Assembly (NCBI RefSeq): GCF_019654955.1
Contig: NZ_BPEV01000008.1
Span: forward strand, 62,001-126,000
Length of the DNA stretch: 64,000 nt
Reading direction: 5' to 3'
Origin: Shewanella sp. KT0246
GTDB lineage: Bacteria > Pseudomonadota > Gammaproteobacteria > Enterobacterales > Shewanellaceae
The first letter of the stretch is position 1, and every line of letters begins with the position of its first letter. A program made the position numbers and the translations under genes. Positions 61,828 to 64,000 of the stretch are shown here, piece by piece. The notes beneath the pieces are model-generated. The model searched no databases. It saw only the letters and a program-made list of their open reading frames with translations, and was not told where the DNA came from.

Positions 61828-62945
61828 GACTGCCACTCCTTATTGATTTTACGTAACCAAATAGCAGAGCCAGCAGCCATGGCGATCATCATATTTGATA
61901 TCAATAACAAACCAATTTCTTCCAACGCTTCGAGCCAGTTTGTCGATACGTAGGTGATTACAACGACGTTGACTGACAATAAAGTCCCTGCCAACATGAA
62001 TAAATCTTGTTGAAAATGACGATAAATCACATACATTGCCAGCAACCATACTGGCCAAACGATGATGGGGAAAAGACCTATTTCATTAAAGCCTGAACTA
62101 ATATAGAAATCATCACTCAAGCTCAAAATGCTGCCTACCGTTAGCCAAGTAATACAAGTGCCACTGACAATTGCTAATACCCGTGGGGCCCAGCGTGCGT
62201 TTAACCAATGATACTTTTTACTGAATAACTCCCAACAGGCTAACGACAAAATATTAAATAAAAATAGATTCCATAACGCATTAAGTTCTTGGTTAACGAA
62301 CCACGCGAATGTGCCGCCAAATTGAAGGTGATACAGTAAAATGGATACGTTGATCAGTACAATCCACAACATCCACAGCGCACTAAGGCGACCAATGACA
62401 ACCCAAGGAAGGATTAATAAAGCCCAGTTGAAAAACAACTGCCAAGGGTCGGCGCCAGTTTGGTAAGTTTGACCAAATAAAGCTAATAGCACCCCAAAGA
62501 AAACAGCCGCCATAAATAACGGTATTTTAGCAACTGACTCAGAGACCATATATTTTGTGGATGTAGGTTTTGTGGATATAGACGGTGTGGATATAGACTG
62601 TGTGGGTTTAGCGGTGTGATTAGTTAACGTTTGGTTGGAAGGTTTTGATGCTTTATGCACCAACTTGTTTAGCTGGTAATAGGCACCAACAGCTAATACA
62701 ACCAGAATTTCCACCAGCGCAAATTTGGCAAACTTACCCATTTCGTGCCAGTTATAAGCGATAAAGAACAACACTGAACAAGTGATCGCGAGACCACCTA
62801 ACCAAGCTAGAAGCAGATTAAAAAAATTAACCCATTGGTATTTATCTGGTTGAACCTTGCTGATGATAAGTGCATCTTTTATTTTATCTTTATCAATCGC
62901 ATTTTGTTCAAGCAACCCAATCAATTGCTGTCGATTTGATATCAT
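61824..62945 (-). CDS. DUF2157 membrane protein
   Basis: A 373-residue inner-membrane protein with about nine helices. The N-terminal cytoplasmic part (1-40) is followed by WVNFFNLLLAWLGGLAITCSVLFFIAYNWHEMGKFAKFALVE, the typical DUF2157 start (WxxM/L motif with FxAYNW). A Ser/Thr/Lys-rich insertion (about 100-132) contains a TKPTST/PTQSIST repeat, an unusual feature within a loop. First gene of the DUF2157-DUF4401-GDYXXLXY operon. Function unknown. Confidence 0.85.
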   Translation of the reverse strand: MISNRQQLIGLLEQNAIDKDKIKDALIISKVQPDKYQWVNFFNLLLAWLGGLAITCSVLFFIAYNWHEMGKFAKFALVEILVVLAVGAYYQLNKLVHKASKPSNQTLTNHTAKPTQSISTPSISTKPTSTKYMVSESVAKIPLFMAAVFFGVLLALFGQTYQTGADPWQLFFNWALLILPWVVIGRLSALWMLWIVLINVSILLYHLQFGGTFAWFVNQELNALWNLFLFNILSLACWELFSKKYHWLNARWAPRVLAIVSGTCITWLTVGSILSLSDDFYISSGFNEIGLFPIIVWPVWLLAMYVIYRHFQQDLFMLAGTLLSVNVVVITYVSTNWLEALEEIGLLLISNMMIAMAAGSAIWLRKINKEWQS

Positions 62946-63282
62946 ATTGAATCCATTCTCTTGCTTCCGTGTTGCGTTGCAATATTCTAAGGCTCATTTG
63001 TAATGCTAGTAAAGTCACTATCACAAGATAACGCTTTAATTCACAAAATACTAAGCTTGATAAATAGTATTTTGCATCAAACCTTTACGCTCAAAATAAA
63101 TCAAATTTTTTTTATTTTAGGGTATTCGATTTCTACCTCAATAAATCGACAGAATCACCTTTGTTTAACCTCTATTTCTTTAGTTCAATCACCCACCTCA
63201 ACATCACCAAAATATATTAGTCGTATGTATGTTATTTTTCTTTTGATTGTATGCACACACGATCGAATTAGCGGTGCTTGAA
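62946..63282. other. Intergenic region between DUF2157 and AraC genes
   Basis: 337 bases of AT-rich sequence that must contain the DUF2157 operon promoter. A 92-codon plus-strand frame (63003-63281) has no ribosome site and an unlikely composition, so I do not call it. No terminator is evident. Confidence 0.5.
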
Positions 63283-64000
63283 CTATTTTTTAGCCTGCTG
63301 TCGATATTGATTGGGGGTCATATTTTTACAGCGTTTAAAGCTATGACTAAAATTCGCGCCATCGCTAAAACCTAGCTGCAGCGCTATTTCCTCAAGCGGT
63401 ATGGGTTTCAATAACAGCTCTTCGGCAATACCGAATCGAACATTATCTCGTACTTGACGCCAACTGGTTTGCTCAGATTTAAGCTGGCGGTGCAAGGTGC
63501 GAGTGGTTCTAGATAAGTAATCGGCAATATCTGCCATTGAAGCCTTTAAACCAAGATGAATTAGTGTCTCTTTAACCAACTTTTCGGTAGGCTTCCAATC
63601 TTGTTTTTGCTGTAGTAACTCATTGCATTGAGCTTCACAAATTTTGGCTGTAGCCTCATTGGCTTTCACCAAGGGAGTGTCTAACCAATGTGCTAGGCCG
63701 ACAAAGCCATTAAAGTCGGCATTGAATTTCACCTCAAAGCCAAATCTTTGCTTAATGCTGTCAGCACAAAAATCAGCGGGTTGAGGAGCAGTAAACTGCA
63801 ACGTAATCAGTGATCCACTTTGATCAAAAACCGCTTGTTGAATCATTGCCGCGCCTATCATGTCCCTTATTAGCGCGATTTCTCCTAATTTACCCGGTAC
63901 ATGACAATTAAAGGTCAGTACAAGTTCGCCTTTTATCTCAGTCAGCGCAATAGTTGAAAAAGCATAGGTCAGATCAATGTAACGAAGCGCCAGTTCAATC
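63283..64000 (-). CDS. AraC family regulator, N-terminus cut by window end
   Basis: The minus-strand frame is open from the stop at 63283 to the window edge, so the gene is larger than any start inside the window suggests; 238 codons are visible. The C-terminal half is the AraC DNA-binding domain (LGLKASMADIADYLSRTTRTLHRQLK, then LEEIALQLGFSDGANFSHSFKRCKNMTPNQYR). The visible N-terminal part (LALRYIDLTYAFSTIALTEIKGELVLTF) matches the arabinose-binding-like sensor domain of OruR/ArgR-type AraC proteins. Effector unknown. Confidence 0.88.
   Translation of the reverse strand, partial: IELALRYIDLTYAFSTIALTEIKGELVLTFNCHVPGKLGEIALIRDMIGAAMIQQAVFDQSGSLITLQFTAPQPADFCADSIKQRFGFEVKFNADFNGFVGLAHWLDTPLVKANEATAKICEAQCNELLQQKQDWKPTEKLVKETLIHLGLKASMADIADYLSRTTRTLHRQLKSEQTSWRQVRDNVRFGIAEELLLKPIPLEEIALQLGFSDGANFSHSFKRCKNMTPNQYRQQAKK

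Noticed and set aside
63003..63281. 92-codon plus-strand ORF between DUF2157 and AraC genes
   Set aside because: No Shine-Dalgarno, Ser/Ile/Thr-rich composition typical of translated AT-rich spacer, and it runs antisense to the end of the AraC gene region.

Overview
The window looks like chromosomal DNA of a marine gammaproteobacterium, most likely Shewanella or a close relative. The pointers are an MSHA-type pilin, small DUF2956, DUF2999 and DUF3012 proteins, a YecH-type protein, an Hcp/Hcr pair, a Na+/glutamate symporter, BCCT and AGCS Na+ symporters, and a moderately AT-rich composition. I see no rRNA, tRNA, CRISPR array, insertion sequence, integrase or phage gene. It reads as ordinary chromosome with several small accessory modules.

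Layout. 1-1274: 5' part of a lipoprotein gene and a divergent orphan type IV pilin. 1348-4347: TAXI-type TRAP transporter (binding protein plus fused permease). 4567-11900: tripartite heavy-metal RND efflux operon with a small His/Cys-rich protein upstream, then a DUF3012 lipoprotein and a SpoIIAA-like protein. 12058-15030: ArfB ribosome rescue, AroQ, DUF3859, an RlmI-like methyltransferase and a 55-residue membrane protein. 15109-19664: TPR lipoprotein, molbindin, GltS, YecH-like protein and DUF2956. 19756-22851: hcp-hcr nitrosative-stress operon with a Fnr-like site. 23138-28998: FG-GAP repeat protein, EcsC, PpiB, M20 amidohydrolase, a membrane-anchored cold-shock protein and a GNAT enzyme. 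29080-31960: sulfatase operon. 32365-35894: MscS channel, DUF5062-like protein, small-molecule kinase. 36142-41022: a one-component regulator combining a winged helix, a STAND NTPase, a membrane segment and TPRs, followed by a small beta-rich protein and a diguanylate cyclase. 41116-47614: small proteins, a tandem glycine riboswitch controlling an AGCS symporter, a periplasmic binding protein, a BCCT transporter and a divergent CDF transporter. 47804-50786: LysR regulator, HExxH protein, a 17-copy heptanucleotide repeat, a Cys-rich small protein and a lone receiver protein. 50886-56596: S9 peptidase, then an ArsR-controlled operon (CxxC thioredoxin-like protein, ArsF-like, ArsG-like, permease) and DUF2999. 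56782-59395: aldehyde dehydrogenase with a divergent AraC regulator. 59400-62945: lipoprotein and a DUF2157/DUF4401/GDYXXLXY membrane operon. 63283-64000: AraC regulator cut by the window end.

Most useful points for a second look: (1) the arsenical-type operon also has the parts list of a split DsbD, that is two CxxC proteins flanking a CcdA-like membrane protein with paired Cys-Pro motifs; (2) two copies of a 9-nt sequence exactly complementary to the conserved core of the second glycine aptamer, plus an anti-Shine-Dalgarno; (3) the wHTH-STAND-TPR regulator with direct repeats upstream and an AT-rich C-terminal half; (4) an Hcr reductase with an N-terminal extension carrying a duplicated motif; (5) the heptanucleotide array. 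All calls come from reading the sequence. No database search was run, so family names are recognition, and DUF assignments should be confirmed with profile searches.
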